Notes: a model not told the origin generated them from the sequence alone. A stretch of 12,097 nt of DNA from SYIM01 sp039800325 (GCA_039800325.1 JBDLQY010000144.1:1-12097); one strand, 5' to 3'; shown: positions 1 to 7,371, numbered from the stretch's first letter. Numbers and translations: made by a program.

Positions 1-1
1 G

Positions 2-706
2 GCGGTCGACTATTTTGGCTGGTCTGAGCTCACGGCCAACCACATTTCGCTGCGCGTCAAGAGTCAGCCGTCTGAGTTTCTGATCAATCCTTACGGCCTG
101 TTGTACTCTGAAATGACGGCCTCTAATCTGGTGCGTATCGACGCCAGCGGCAACGTGCTGACCCCCACCGACTATCCCATCAATCCGGCCGGCTTCAACA
201 TTCACGCGGCCATCCACGAGGCCAGAGCCGACGCACATTGCGTCCTGCATGTGCATACCGTGGCGGGTATGGCGGTGTCCTGTCTGTCAGAGGGATTGCT
301 GCCGCTGACTCTGGAGGGCACTGATTTTTATGACCGTATCGGCTATCACGACTTTGAAGGGCCCAGTCTGGCGGTCGATGAGCGAACCCGGCTGGGTGCT
401 GCGCTGGGTTCGCGCAATATTGCGCTGGTGCTGCGCAATCATGGCCTGGTCACCATTGGCGAAACGGTTGACTCAGCCTTTTTGCGCATGTATCGGCTGC
501 TGTTGGCCTGCGAGGTGCAACTGCGCGTGCTGATGACCGGGCAATCGTTTAACCGGATTTCAGACAAGACGCTTGAACACTCGGCTCAGCGCCACGACTG
601 GTTCTTCCGTATCGGACCGGGTGGCCGTCAAATAGGCCACGGAGAACTCGACTTCAGCGCCGTCATGCGTCTGATGGCGAAAATTGATCCCACCTACCAG
701 ACCTGA
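2..706 (+). CDS. Class II aldolase/adducin family protein, 5'-truncated by the window edge
   Basis: The open frame enters from the left edge, so the N-terminus is missing and 234 residues are visible. Family signatures are clear: an early LTANHISLR segment, then INPYG, then SEMTASNL. HVHT (visible residues 83-86) and RNHG (His at about 147) supply the three zinc-ligand histidines of the L-fuculose-phosphate aldolase fold. The residue 19 before the first zinc His, where FucA has its catalytic Glu73, is Gly (in NPAGFNIH). That pattern is typical of adducin-like members of unassigned function, so aldol cleavage should not be assumed. The NPAGF and RNHGL wording resembles proteobacterial adducin-like paralogues rather than FucA or AraD. 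A TTG at 101 is an internal codon, not the start, because family sequence continues upstream of it. The gene converges on the minus-strand operon, so whether it belongs to the same pathway is unknown. Confidence 0.9.
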   Translation, partial: AVDYFGWSELTANHISLRVKSQPSEFLINPYGLLYSEMTASNLVRIDASGNVLTPTDYPINPAGFNIHAAIHEARADAHCVLHVHTVAGMAVSCLSEGLLPLTLEGTDFYDRIGYHDFEGPSLAVDERTRLGAALGSRNIALVLRNHGLVTIGETVDSAFLRMYRLLLACEVQLRVLMTGQSFNRISDKTLEHSAQRHDWFFRIGPGGRQIGHGELDFSAVMRLMAKIDPTYQT

Positions 707-737
707 AGCCTTCGAGGCGCGCCATCCTCGTTTCAGG
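702..737 (+). terminator. Imperfect hairpin spanning the aldolase stop codon
   Basis: CCTGAA (702-707, containing the TGA stop) can pair with TTCAGG (732-737). Inside it, CGAGG (713-717) pairs with CCTCG (726-730) around an 8-nt loop. The two stems are separated by an asymmetric internal bulge. There is no U-run after it on either strand, so it may act as an mRNA 3'-end structure or a weak terminator. Function is inferred only from position. Confidence 0.35.
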
Positions 738-751
738 CTCGCATCAGCGAT

Positions 752-782
752 TTACGCGGCCCTCCGGTTTATGGCCGCGTAA
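752..782. terminator. 10-bp perfect inverted repeat between convergent genes, possible bidirectional terminator
   Basis: TTACGCGGCC (752-761) is followed by an 11-nt spacer and its exact reverse complement GGCCGCGTAA (773-782). A G/C-rich 10-bp stem between the ends of two converging genes suggests a terminator serving both strands. No T-tract follows the stem in either direction, so classical intrinsic termination is not fully supported. It could instead be an mRNA-stabilising stem. Confidence 0.5.
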
Positions 783-783
783 G

Positions 784-859
784 CATCTCAAGCTGCCATC
801 AGGGTCTCAAGCTGCCATCAGCGTCTCAGACTGCCATCAGGGTCTCAGGCTGCCTTCAG
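784..859. repeat. Four tandem copies of a 19-bp unit, the last forming the 3' end of the dioxygenase gene
   Basis: Four contiguous 19-bp units lie at 784-802, 803-821, 822-840 and 841-859. The second reads GGTCTCAAGCTGCCATCAG. Copy 1 differs from it at two bases, copy 3 at three and copy 4 at two. Copy 4 (841-859) encodes, on the minus strand, the last four residues LKAA and the TGA of the dioxygenase. Copies 2 and 3 in the same register would read LMAA-stop and LMAV-stop. The array therefore looks like repeated duplication of the gene's own 3' end into the spacer, probably by slippage. There are no spacers, so it is not a CRISPR. Confidence 0.9.
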
Positions 860-1837
860 ATGACTGGCCTCGATCTTCTGCTTGATGTGGCCGCCCGCAC
901 TGATCTCCGGGTACTTGGGCTGCTCGCCAGCGCCCAGGCATGTGGGTACGCAGGCAATGCGCTGGTCGTAGTTGGGGTGCACGAACATACCGATTGACAG
1001 ACGCCGGCTGGCGGCTGAACCCAGCGGTGGGTTTACCACCCGGTGCAGCGTCGATGTCCAGCGGTCATTGGTCCAGCGCGCCATCATGTCGCCCAGATTG
1101 ACCACGAATTCGCCCGGCTTGGGTTGTACAGCAGCCCATTGTCCATCGGGCAGTGCGACCTCAAGACCCCCCTGTGCGTCAGTGGCTGCCAGAAGCGTCA
1201 TTGCACCGTAGTCGGTATGTGCACCAGTGCGAAGCTGACCCGGTTGCGGCGGCTCATTTAGGACTGGATAGTGATGACAGGACAGAATGCTGAAGTGCCG
1301 CTTGAGCACGCCATCAAAATACTCGGGCGGTAAGCGCAGCGCCGCGCCAAACAAACGCATCATGTCTTCCGCCAGGCGTTCATAAGCGCGGTAGAGAGCG
1401 ATCAGGGTGTTATCAAGTCCGGCGGGCTGCGTCGGAAGGGTGTTGGGCGCATAGCTGGTCGCTGCCTCAGGCAGAAACGCATAGTGCTCGCGATGATCAT
1501 CAACCGGCCCCAAAAACAGCGATTCGCGCAGGTCGGGCGGTGTCTGCTGGCCCAGCGTATGCGCAAGTCCACGGGTGGCGAACCCGTGATAACCACGCTG
1601 GCGCGACGGTCCGATGGGATGCCATTGATTCTTGACTGTGTCGTCGAGGTCGAAGAAGGCGAATAACTGCTGCTTGGCGCGTTCGAACAGGTCTTGCGGA
1701 AACCCATGCCCCGAAATAATTAGAAAACCGATGCGCTCGCAGGTTTCGGCCACCTGTTGTGCGATTCGCTCAGAGGCCTGGGCGTCACCTGCCAGAAAGG
1801 GGGCAATATCGATGGTGGGGACAACAGCTTCAGTCAT
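845..1837 (-). CDS. Fe(II)/2-oxoglutarate-type dioxygenase, isopenicillin N synthase-like
   Basis: This 330-residue protein has the usual length and layout of the isopenicillin N synthase-like non-haem iron oxygenases. An N-terminal DIOX_N-type region begins with PTIDIAPFL and continues with a GFLIISGHGF segment (37-46). The double-stranded beta-helix core carries HTD (His207, Asp209) and the distal His265 (TLHRVV), the expected iron triad. Arg279 and Ser281 (RRLS) match the RxS motif that holds the 2-oxoglutarate C5 carboxylate. All catalytic residues are present, so it should be active, most likely hydroxylating or oxidising a small soluble substrate in the cytoplasm. Ethylene-forming-enzyme-like and gibberellin-oxidase-like names are equally possible; the substrate is not predictable. 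The start is ATG at 1837 with AGGA about 8 nt upstream. It is the last gene of the minus-strand run, 96 bp after the NMT1-like gene, and its end is copy 4 of the tandem repeat. Confidence 0.92.
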   Translation of the reverse strand: MTEAVVPTIDIAPFLAGDAQASERIAQQVAETCERIGFLIISGHGFPQDLFERAKQQLFAFFDLDDTVKNQWHPIGPSRQRGYHGFATRGLAHTLGQQTPPDLRESLFLGPVDDHREHYAFLPEAATSYAPNTLPTQPAGLDNTLIALYRAYERLAEDMMRLFGAALRLPPEYFDGVLKRHFSILSCHHYPVLNEPPQPGQLRTGAHTDYGAMTLLAATDAQGGLEVALPDGQWAAVQPKPGEFVVNLGDMMARWTNDRWTSTLHRVVNPPLGSAASRRLSIGMFVHPNYDQRIACVPTCLGAGEQPKYPEISAGGHIKQKIEASHLKAA

Positions 1838-1933
1838 TGGAATCTTCCTGGTTCTATGAGGTTCAGGTCGTACCCGAGCGGGGGGCTTTGAGAACGGTTT
1901 AGCTGGCCACTCAGTCGGAGGTTGGGCGGGCGC

Positions 1934-2842
1934 CTAGCGTGTACCGGCGGCGCTCAGCTCTGCATCGATGATGCGATCATAGGGCGGGTCTGAGGCAATC
2001 AGGGCCCCCGAGATCAAGGCCGCCTTCAGACGCACAAATGCGGCTGCAGGCAGCTCGGGTGATCGCGCCCACACGTTGTGCTTGCGGTAATTGTCAATGA
2101 TGCGCACAAGCCCTTCACGCGGGACATCGGGTACAAATTCCGCCACGGCCTGGGCCACGCTGCTGGCACTTGCCCGAGCTAATGCGGCCTGCGCGCGGGC
2201 TATGCCTGTCACGAGGCGATGGCAGTCATCGCGGCGGCGCTGAGTGGTGCGGCGCGTGGCATAAAACGTTGAATAGCCGATGTCACCGCGATCCGAGAAA
2301 CGGTGCCACACAGAACCGTGCCCCTGGCTGGTCAAGGCGTCGGCATAGGGCTCATACACCTGAACCACATCGAGTTCGCCCCGCGCAAAAGCCTTCAGGT
2401 TGCGGGCCATGGGCCGCACGCGACGACCAGCGATGCGGCGCGGGTCGAGTCCGGCCCGCTGCAGATCATCCTGAAACGTCATCCAGGGTGTAGGCACATC
2501 ACCGGCAGGCCCGACTTTGAGGCCTTCGAGGTCAGCAAACCGAAAGTGGCTGCGATCGCCGCGTCCGACCAGTACGAAAGGGTCGCGCGCCACCACCTGA
2601 GCAAAGCACACCAGCGGGCAACGCGGGTCAGCGTCGTGATGCATCATCACGCGCATGGGACCGCCCCAGGACACATCGGCGTGTCCTTCGAGCAGCATCA
2701 GCGGTGTGTTGGAGGCCGCGGGCGACACCACATGCTCGATCGCCAGACCCTCAGCCTCCCAGTAGCCACCTGCCAGGGCCAGATAAAAGGGCACGTAGGG
2801 CACGGCCCGCATGTTCTCGCACAGAACCAGCCGGCGAGGCAT
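1934..2842 (-). CDS. NMT1/THI5-like (periplasmic-binding-fold) protein without a signal peptide
   Basis: This 302-residue protein resembles the NMT1/THI5/SsuA-type substrate-binding fold. It starts directly with the first strand (RRLVLCEN), then PYVPFYLALAGGYWEAEGL (residues 14-32), the usual 'PFY-A-GYF-EGL' signature. A lobe-closing segment DLEGLKVG and GELDVVQVYEPY follow. The N-terminus has no hydrophobic stretch or lipobox, and no start codon immediately upstream would add one. No ABC permease or ATPase lies in the window. The ATG overlaps the flavoprotein stop by one base (TGATG), indicating translational coupling in an enzyme operon. It is therefore probably cytoplasmic. From family knowledge, enzymes on this fold include HMP-P synthase (THI5) and, as I recall, 4,5-dihydroxyphthalate decarboxylase. 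A decarboxylase-like or ligand-binding role is possible but unproven. Confidence 0.8.
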   Translation of the reverse strand: MPRRLVLCENMRAVPYVPFYLALAGGYWEAEGLAIEHVVSPAASNTPLMLLEGHADVSWGGPMRVMMHHDADPRCPLVCFAQVVARDPFVLVGRGDRSHFRFADLEGLKVGPAGDVPTPWMTFQDDLQRAGLDPRRIAGRRVRPMARNLKAFARGELDVVQVYEPYADALTSQGHGSVWHRFSDRGDIGYSTFYATRRTTQRRRDDCHRLVTGIARAQAALARASASSVAQAVAEFVPDVPREGLVRIIDNYRKHNVWARSPELPAAAFVRLKAALISGALIASDPPYDRIIDAELSAAGTR

Positions 2843-4269
2843 CAGCGCTGTCCGGCGGATGATGCGCGAACGGCCAGCGCCTGTGTAGCGGCGACTTCTC
2901 CCGTGATGCGTCCCATGTTGGTGGCCATCAGAAGGCCCGACCCTGAGAGATAACCCCAGTCAGCCGGGCCCGACAGACCGCGCGCCGCACCACCTCCGGC
3001 AAACAGATTCGGGAAGGCCGATCGGTCAGGACGCAGCACCCGACCCTGGGTGTCGATTTCAAGTCCGCCCTGCGTGTGCGTCAGCGCACCCATGATCCGG
3101 GCGAAGTAATACGGCGGGCGCAGAATCGGCTTGCCGCGAAAGTCGCGCCCGAAAGCATCGGTGCGTTCGCCGCGCGTAAGGGTCTCGACCTCAGCGATGG
3201 TGTGGGCCAGGGTATCCGGCGGACAGCCGATCGCCGCAGCCATGGACGCAATGGAGTCATAGCGCTTGATCGCAGCAGCCTCGTTCGCCAACACATGACT
3301 GTGCTGCTTGTTGGCGACCTGTTCGCAGCGCTCATCCCAGATCGCCCACGCCACATGCCCAGGCTGACGGTACACGCACAGCGCCTGCTCTGAGTAGCCG
3401 GCATTTTCGTTGGAAAAGCGCAGGCCCTCTCGGTTGACATGGAAGCCGCCCTCGGTGACGTGCGGGTAGCTTAAGTGCATGCCATGCGGTTCACACACTG
3501 CGCCGAATCCCTGGAAAGAACCCATGTCGCGAATGGATGCGCCCAGCGCCTCACCCCAGCGGATGGCATCGCCCTGATTGCCCACGTGCCCCTCGTAAAA
3601 AAGCTCTGCAGCCTCGGGGATGTATTTACGAAGCATGTCGCGATTGCCGCCAAAACCGTTACAGGCCAGGATGAGGGTTTTGCAGCCGATTTCTTCGCTG
3701 GCGCCATCGGGCCTGCGCACCCGTACACCGTGAATGCGGCCGCTGTCATCGGCATATAAATCGGTTGCCAGGGCACTGGTGGCAATCGGAATGCCCTCGC
3801 GCTCGACCGCGCTCAGCAGCACCGCCAGCAGCTCAGCGCCGTAGCGCGAAGGCGAAGCATGCATATGCGGACGGCTGTGACCTGGATATTGAAAATCGAG
3901 CACGCAGCTGAGCGGAAGCGCATAGCGATCAACCAGCCACTCGACGGTTTTAGCGGCCTCATAGGCCACGACCCGTGCGATGTCGTGATCGCATTCGCCA
4001 TGGGCCTTGGCGATGATGTCCTGGTAGAGCAGCTCGGGCGTGTCGTCGAGCAGGCCCGCCGCCTTTTGAAACTTGGTGCCTGCAGCCGGTATCTGGCCGC
4101 CTGAGAGCGCCGTGTTACCGGAGGGCTTGGCGTCACGCTCAAGCACCAGAACTTCTGCGCCTTTTTCATTGGCGGCCAGCGCCGCGATGGTGCCGCAGGC
4201 ACCCGAACCGATAATCAACACCTCGACTTCGGTGTCGAAGGCGTGTCCGTCGTACTTCAGCACTGACAT
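2842..4269 (-). CDS. FAD-dependent oxidoreductase, fumarate reductase/3-ketosteroid dehydrogenase-like
   Basis: This 475-residue flavoprotein has a Rossmann dinucleotide motif GSGACG (21-26), Glu44 at the end of strand 2 for the FAD ribose, and SGNTALSGG (50-58) contacting the pyrophosphate. A middle capping-domain signature GGFHVNREGLRFSNE follows. The C-terminal FAD segment includes FAGGGAARG (423-431) and GLLMATNMGRITGE (445-458). This is the succinate dehydrogenase/fumarate reductase flavoprotein fold in its soluble form. Aligned by eye to soluble fumarate reductases, the substrate-carboxylate His of HHTMGG becomes Thr397 (THTQGG), and the Arg of NRLGG falls in the region of WGYLSGSG with Tyr440. 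Fumarate is thus an unlikely substrate; a dehydrogenase on another acid or enone is more plausible. No cofactor-binding haem domain or signal peptide is seen, so it is cytoplasmic. ATG at 4269 follows an AGGGAG-like site. It lies 37 bp downstream of dctM and overlaps the next gene by one base. Confidence 0.88.
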   Translation of the reverse strand: MSVLKYDGHAFDTEVEVLIIGSGACGTIAALAANEKGAEVLVLERDAKPSGNTALSGGQIPAAGTKFQKAAGLLDDTPELLYQDIIAKAHGECDHDIARVVAYEAAKTVEWLVDRYALPLSCVLDFQYPGHSRPHMHASPSRYGAELLAVLLSAVEREGIPIATSALATDLYADDSGRIHGVRVRRPDGASEEIGCKTLILACNGFGGNRDMLRKYIPEAAELFYEGHVGNQGDAIRWGEALGASIRDMGSFQGFGAVCEPHGMHLSYPHVTEGGFHVNREGLRFSNENAGYSEQALCVYRQPGHVAWAIWDERCEQVANKQHSHVLANEAAAIKRYDSIASMAAAIGCPPDTLAHTIAEVETLTRGERTDAFGRDFRGKPILRPPYYFARIMGALTHTQGGLEIDTQGRVLRPDRSAFPNLFAGGGAARGLSGPADWGYLSGSGLLMATNMGRITGEVAATQALAVRASSAGQR

Positions 4270-4306
4270 GCCAGGGCTCCCTGCTTACGGCCAAGAAACC
4301 TCAATG

Positions 4307-5626
4307 CTACTGCGACACCATGTTGGGCAGCCATAAGAGCATTTCAGGAAACGCGACATAGAGCCCGAGCGATAAAAAGTCGAGCAGTATGAACGGCGTG
4401 ACACCCGCGAATACCTGGCCCAGTGTGACCGGTATGGGCGATGCGCTTTTCACCACAAATACATTGAGTCCTACAGGCGGCGTGAGCACCCCGATTTCAG
4501 CGAGCTTGACCGACACCACGCCCAACCAGATGGGATCGAAACCGGCTTCTTTCATGACCGGGAACATCACCGGAAGGGTCATCACCATGATGGCAATAGG
4601 TTCAATAAAGCAGCCCAGCACCAGAAACAGGGCGATGAAGCCAAATAGGTAAAAGTATTTGTCTCCGCCCAGGCCAATGAGCCAACCGGACATGGCAGTG
4701 ACCAGACCCGAGTAGGTGAGAAAGCGGGCAAATAAAATGCCACCAACCACGATGATGAAAATAACTGAGGTGGTGGTTGCGGCCTCGCGGAGCACTTCAA
4801 TCATCGAGGAGCGATTGATTCGCCCTTTGATCAGGGCAATCAAAAATGCGCCAAAGGCACCGACGGCGCCGGCGTAGGTGGCTGGAAAGTAGCCGCCGTA
4901 AATACCACCAATCACGATGATAAACAGGGCCAGAACCCCGTACACGCCCCGCAGCGACTGCCAACGGTCACCCCAGCTGAACTTGAGGTCGGCGCGCGGG
5001 GCTAGGTCGGGGCGCACGCGGGCAAGAATGTAAATGCCACCGCAATAAATGACCGCGGTGAGTATGCCGGGAATGATGCCTGCGATCAGCAGCTTGCCGA
5101 TGGACTGCTCAGTGATGACGGCATAAATCACCATCAGAATGCTGGGAGGAATCAATGCGGCCAGCGTGCCGGCTGCAGCAATACAGCCCGCGTTCAGGCG
5201 CACGTCATAGCCAAAGCGATTCATTTCGGGCATGGCCATGCGGGTGAAAACGGCCGCATTCACAATGGTTGAGCCCGATGCCGCACCAAAGGCTGCCGAC
5301 GAGAGCACCGTGGCCATGGCCAGACCGCCCCGCAGTGAGCCCAGCCAGACATAAGCCATGCGGAACAGATCGGTTGTAATGGCGGAGACCGTTGCAAAAG
5401 AGCCCATCAAGATAAACAGCGGAATGACCGCGAGCGAGAACGAATTCGTGGTGCCAAACGGTATAGCAGACAGTTGCGCAAATGCAGCGTCAGGGCCAAC
5501 CGATAGATAAATACCCAGAAAACCCGCAAGCCCTAGGGCCACGCCGATATGTACGCCGATGACCAGCCAAATGATCAACAGTCCGAAGACGATGACGCCG
5601 GTTACTTCAGGAGAAAGCAAAGCCAT
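4307..5626 (-). CDS. dctM: TRAP transporter large permease subunit (DctM family)
   Basis: This 439-residue, very hydrophobic protein has the standard DctM length and about a dozen membrane segments. Family signatures are AFGAASGSTIVNAAVF (112-127) followed by a MPEM-type loop, IPPSILMVIYAVITEQSIGKL (159-179), and LTPPVGLNVFVVK (381-393). It is the ion-coupled transmembrane channel of a tripartite ATP-independent periplasmic transporter in the inner membrane, working with DctQ and the DctP binding protein encoded just upstream. ATG at 5626 is preceded by a weak CCGGAA-type site. It follows dctQ after 69 bp, in the usual P-Q-M order. The substrate class (a carboxylate or related anion) is inferred from DctP, not from this subunit. 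Confidence 0.95.
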   Translation of the reverse strand: MALLSPEVTGVIVFGLLIIWLVIGVHIGVALGLAGFLGIYLSVGPDAAFAQLSAIPFGTTNSFSLAVIPLFILMGSFATVSAITTDLFRMAYVWLGSLRGGLAMATVLSSAAFGAASGSTIVNAAVFTRMAMPEMNRFGYDVRLNAGCIAAAGTLAALIPPSILMVIYAVITEQSIGKLLIAGIIPGILTAVIYCGGIYILARVRPDLAPRADLKFSWGDRWQSLRGVYGVLALFIIVIGGIYGGYFPATYAGAVGAFGAFLIALIKGRINRSSMIEVLREAATTTSVIFIIVVGGILFARFLTYSGLVTAMSGWLIGLGGDKYFYLFGFIALFLVLGCFIEPIAIMVMTLPVMFPVMKEAGFDPIWLGVVSVKLAEIGVLTPPVGLNVFVVKSASPIPVTLGQVFAGVTPFILLDFLSLGLYVAFPEMLLWLPNMVSQ

Positions 5627-5695
5627 GATGCGTATTCCGGTGGTGTGCGCTCAGCGCCCGAAAAATGAGATGAGCTGTAAGGTCAGTATCGTTAC

Positions 5696-6211
5696 TTAGC
5701 CGTGTTGGCCAGCCAGCTCGCCGCCATGCCGAAATCGGCGGGCATCTTCGATGAGATCGATGACCAGTTGGCAAAGAAGTAGCACGGCTCCGGCCACCAG
5801 CAGACAGCGCGCCGGCAACAGCGGGAAGCGGATGGTGCCCATCGTGGCCTCACCGATCTGCCAGCTGTATTGCGCCTCGATCACGCCTTGCCAGGCCAGC
5901 AGTGCAAAGTAGGTAAACGCAACCAGGTGCGTTACAAAATCAGCCAGCGCCTTGCCGCGGGGGCTGAAAAAGTTGTAGACAATTTCAACTCGAATGTGGC
6001 CGCGCTTGGACTGTGTGTACGCCAAGGCACCAAATACGATCAGCACCATGGTGCTTTCGGTGATTTCCAGGGTGCCTGGCACCGGAAAATCAAAAAACTT
6101 TGTACCCACCACATCCGAAAAACCCAGGATGGTGGAGGTGATCATTCCCAGAGCGCCCAGCAATAAAAGGCCAAGTGCCAGTTTGTGAACGACCGCGGTG
6201 TAAGTCTTCAT
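5696..6211 (-). CDS. dctQ: TRAP transporter small permease subunit (DctQ family)
   Basis: This 171-residue protein has four predicted membrane helices, at about residues 11-30, 48-66, 88-108 and 134-155. The conserved GTLEITE segment (46-52) precedes helix 2, and QSKRGHIRVEIV lies in the cytoplasmic loop after it; both are typical of DctQ. It is the small membrane partner of DctM and needed for TRAP transport. The ATG at 6211 has no strong Shine-Dalgarno site. The nearest AGG lies inside a 12-bp palindrome (6219-6230), which may lower translation relative to dctP. It lies 124 bp after dctP and 69 bp before dctM on the same strand. Confidence 0.93.
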   Translation of the reverse strand: MKTYTAVVHKLALGLLLLGALGMITSTILGFSDVVGTKFFDFPVPGTLEITESTMVLIVFGALAYTQSKRGHIRVEIVYNFFSPRGKALADFVTHLVAFTYFALLAWQGVIEAQYSWQIGEATMGTIRFPLLPARCLLVAGAVLLLCQLVIDLIEDARRFRHGGELAGQHG

Positions 6212-6218
6212 GGGCAGG

Positions 6219-6230
6219 GCCTGATCAGGC
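6219..6230. promoter_or_regulatory. Perfect 12-bp palindrome upstream of dctQ
   Basis: GCCTGATCAGGC is perfectly self-complementary and ends 7 bp before the dctQ start codon. In the mRNA, a GCC/GGC stem with a TGATCA loop, further helped by flanking GCAG and CTGC, would bury the only AGG that could act as ribosome binding site. It could alternatively be a dimeric repressor operator. Either role is inference from sequence shape. Confidence 0.35.
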
Positions 6231-6335
6231 TGCAGAATGCTTTAACGGTACCCTGGCATGAACGGCAGGGCTCCGATTTGAATTCGGAACTGCAGCCGTT
6301 CTCGCCAAGGCGGGGTCAGATACGCTGCAGCAATC

Positions 6336-7364
6336 TCACTGACCGATCAGCTGACGCCAGCGGGCAGCAACCTTCTTGGGGGTTTCGGCATCGCCAGTCG
6401 CAGCGGCGGTTGCCTTCTCCCAATCAGCCAGGAAATCAGGCGAAGCCGCGCGCAGCTTCTTCATCTCGGCCTCGGGCATGGCAACAACCTGGCCACCGGC
6501 AGCCTTCATGGCCTCGACAGCCTTGGCTTCGGCGTCGGTGACCCAGTTCATGTAGGCCTTCTGAGTGGCCTTGCCTTCTTCCATGAAGATCTTCTGGATG
6601 TCGGCAGGCAGGCGCGCCCAGGTGCGCTTACTGATCGTGATGTTGTGGCCCGAGATTGCCATGACGGGGCCGCAATGCACTTTGGACACTTCAAACAGCT
6701 TGAAGGCCTGAATGTTGCCCGGGTTGATGAACGAATAATCGAGATTGCCCGTCTTGAGCGCCTCGTATACGCCCACCGGCGGCACGGTCACCGGGGTTGC
6801 ACCGACTGCGGTAAACATCTTGGGGATGTCAGCGCCGAAGCTGCGAACTTTTTTGCCGCGCAGCTTGCTGATATCAGCACAGTCAGCGTTCTGGCCGCTC
6901 ATGTAGTACTCGCCCAGCGGCTGCTGGAACAGCCACACAACACCGATCTTGTCCATTTCTTCGCGGTAGACGGGAAACTCCTCGACCACCTTCTCGAGAA
7001 CTTCGATCACCTGTTTGGTGTTGGAAAACACCAGCGGCGTCTGGAAGGCGCGCCAGTAGCGCAGCTGATCGGGGTTATAGCCAGGGGCGGTGGCCGTCAT
7101 GTCGATGGCACCGCGCGCGGTCAGCATGAGCAACTCAGTGCCCTTGCCAAGGCCTTCGGCGAAGGTGATGTCGATCTTCACCTGCCCATTGGTGCGCTGC
7201 TCAATACGCTTGGCGAAGTCTTTCTCAAGCTGCACGAAGGGACTGTCGGCCAGATAGTGGCCCCAGCGCAGCTGAAACTTGGGCTGCGCCGCGACGCTTC
7301 CGGCCAACATCAGGCCGACGACGCCGGCAACCGCGGGTTGCCAGACCTTTTTAAAAACTTTCAT
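6336..7364 (-). CDS. dctP: TRAP transporter periplasmic substrate-binding protein (DctP family)
   Basis: This 342-residue protein has a Sec signal peptide: basic MKVFKK, a hydrophobic core at about 10-22, and an SVAA cleavage site leaving Gln27 as the first mature residue. The mature part begins with the DctP-type strand FQLRWGHYLADSPFVQ. LRGKKVRSFG (169-177) carries Arg174, the position of the conserved Arg that salt-bridges substrate carboxylates in SiaP/DctP proteins. GATPVTVP (188-195), Glu201 and the NPGN turn (214-217) follow the family order. It captures an organic anion in the periplasm and delivers it to DctQM. The start is ATG at 7364 with a strong AGGAG 7 nt upstream, the best TRAP ribosome site here, as expected for the abundant binding protein. 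It lies 87 bp after the racemase-family gene. The substrate is unassigned. Confidence 0.95.
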   Translation of the reverse strand: MKVFKKVWQPAVAGVVGLMLAGSVAAQPKFQLRWGHYLADSPFVQLEKDFAKRIEQRTNGQVKIDITFAEGLGKGTELLMLTARGAIDMTATAPGYNPDQLRYWRAFQTPLVFSNTKQVIEVLEKVVEEFPVYREEMDKIGVVWLFQQPLGEYYMSGQNADCADISKLRGKKVRSFGADIPKMFTAVGATPVTVPPVGVYEALKTGNLDYSFINPGNIQAFKLFEVSKVHCGPVMAISGHNITISKRTWARLPADIQKIFMEEGKATQKAYMNWVTDAEAKAVEAMKAAGGQVVAMPEAEMKKLRAASPDFLADWEKATAAATGDAETPKKVAARWRQLIGQ

Positions 7365-7371
7365 TGAAACG

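Noticed and set aside
784..859. The 19-bp repeats as a small CRISPR array.
   Set aside because: The units are directly adjacent with no spacers, and there are no cas genes. The last unit is coding sequence.
1934..2842. The NMT1-like protein as an ABC-transporter periplasmic subunit.
   Set aside because: There is no signal peptide and no permease or ATPase partner in the window, and the gene is coupled to a cytoplasmic flavoenzyme. The fold assignment is kept, but not the transport role.
2303..2953. A 216-codon plus-strand open frame opposite the NMT1-like and flavoprotein genes.
   Set aside because: It spans the junction of two genuine minus-strand genes and lacks recognisable motifs, so it is a shadow frame.
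6645..7367. A 240-codon plus-strand open frame opposite dctP.
   Set aside because: It is antisense to a clear DctP with signal peptide and family motifs. Its composition (rich in His, Arg and Gly) is that of a GC-rich shadow frame, and no family signature is visible.
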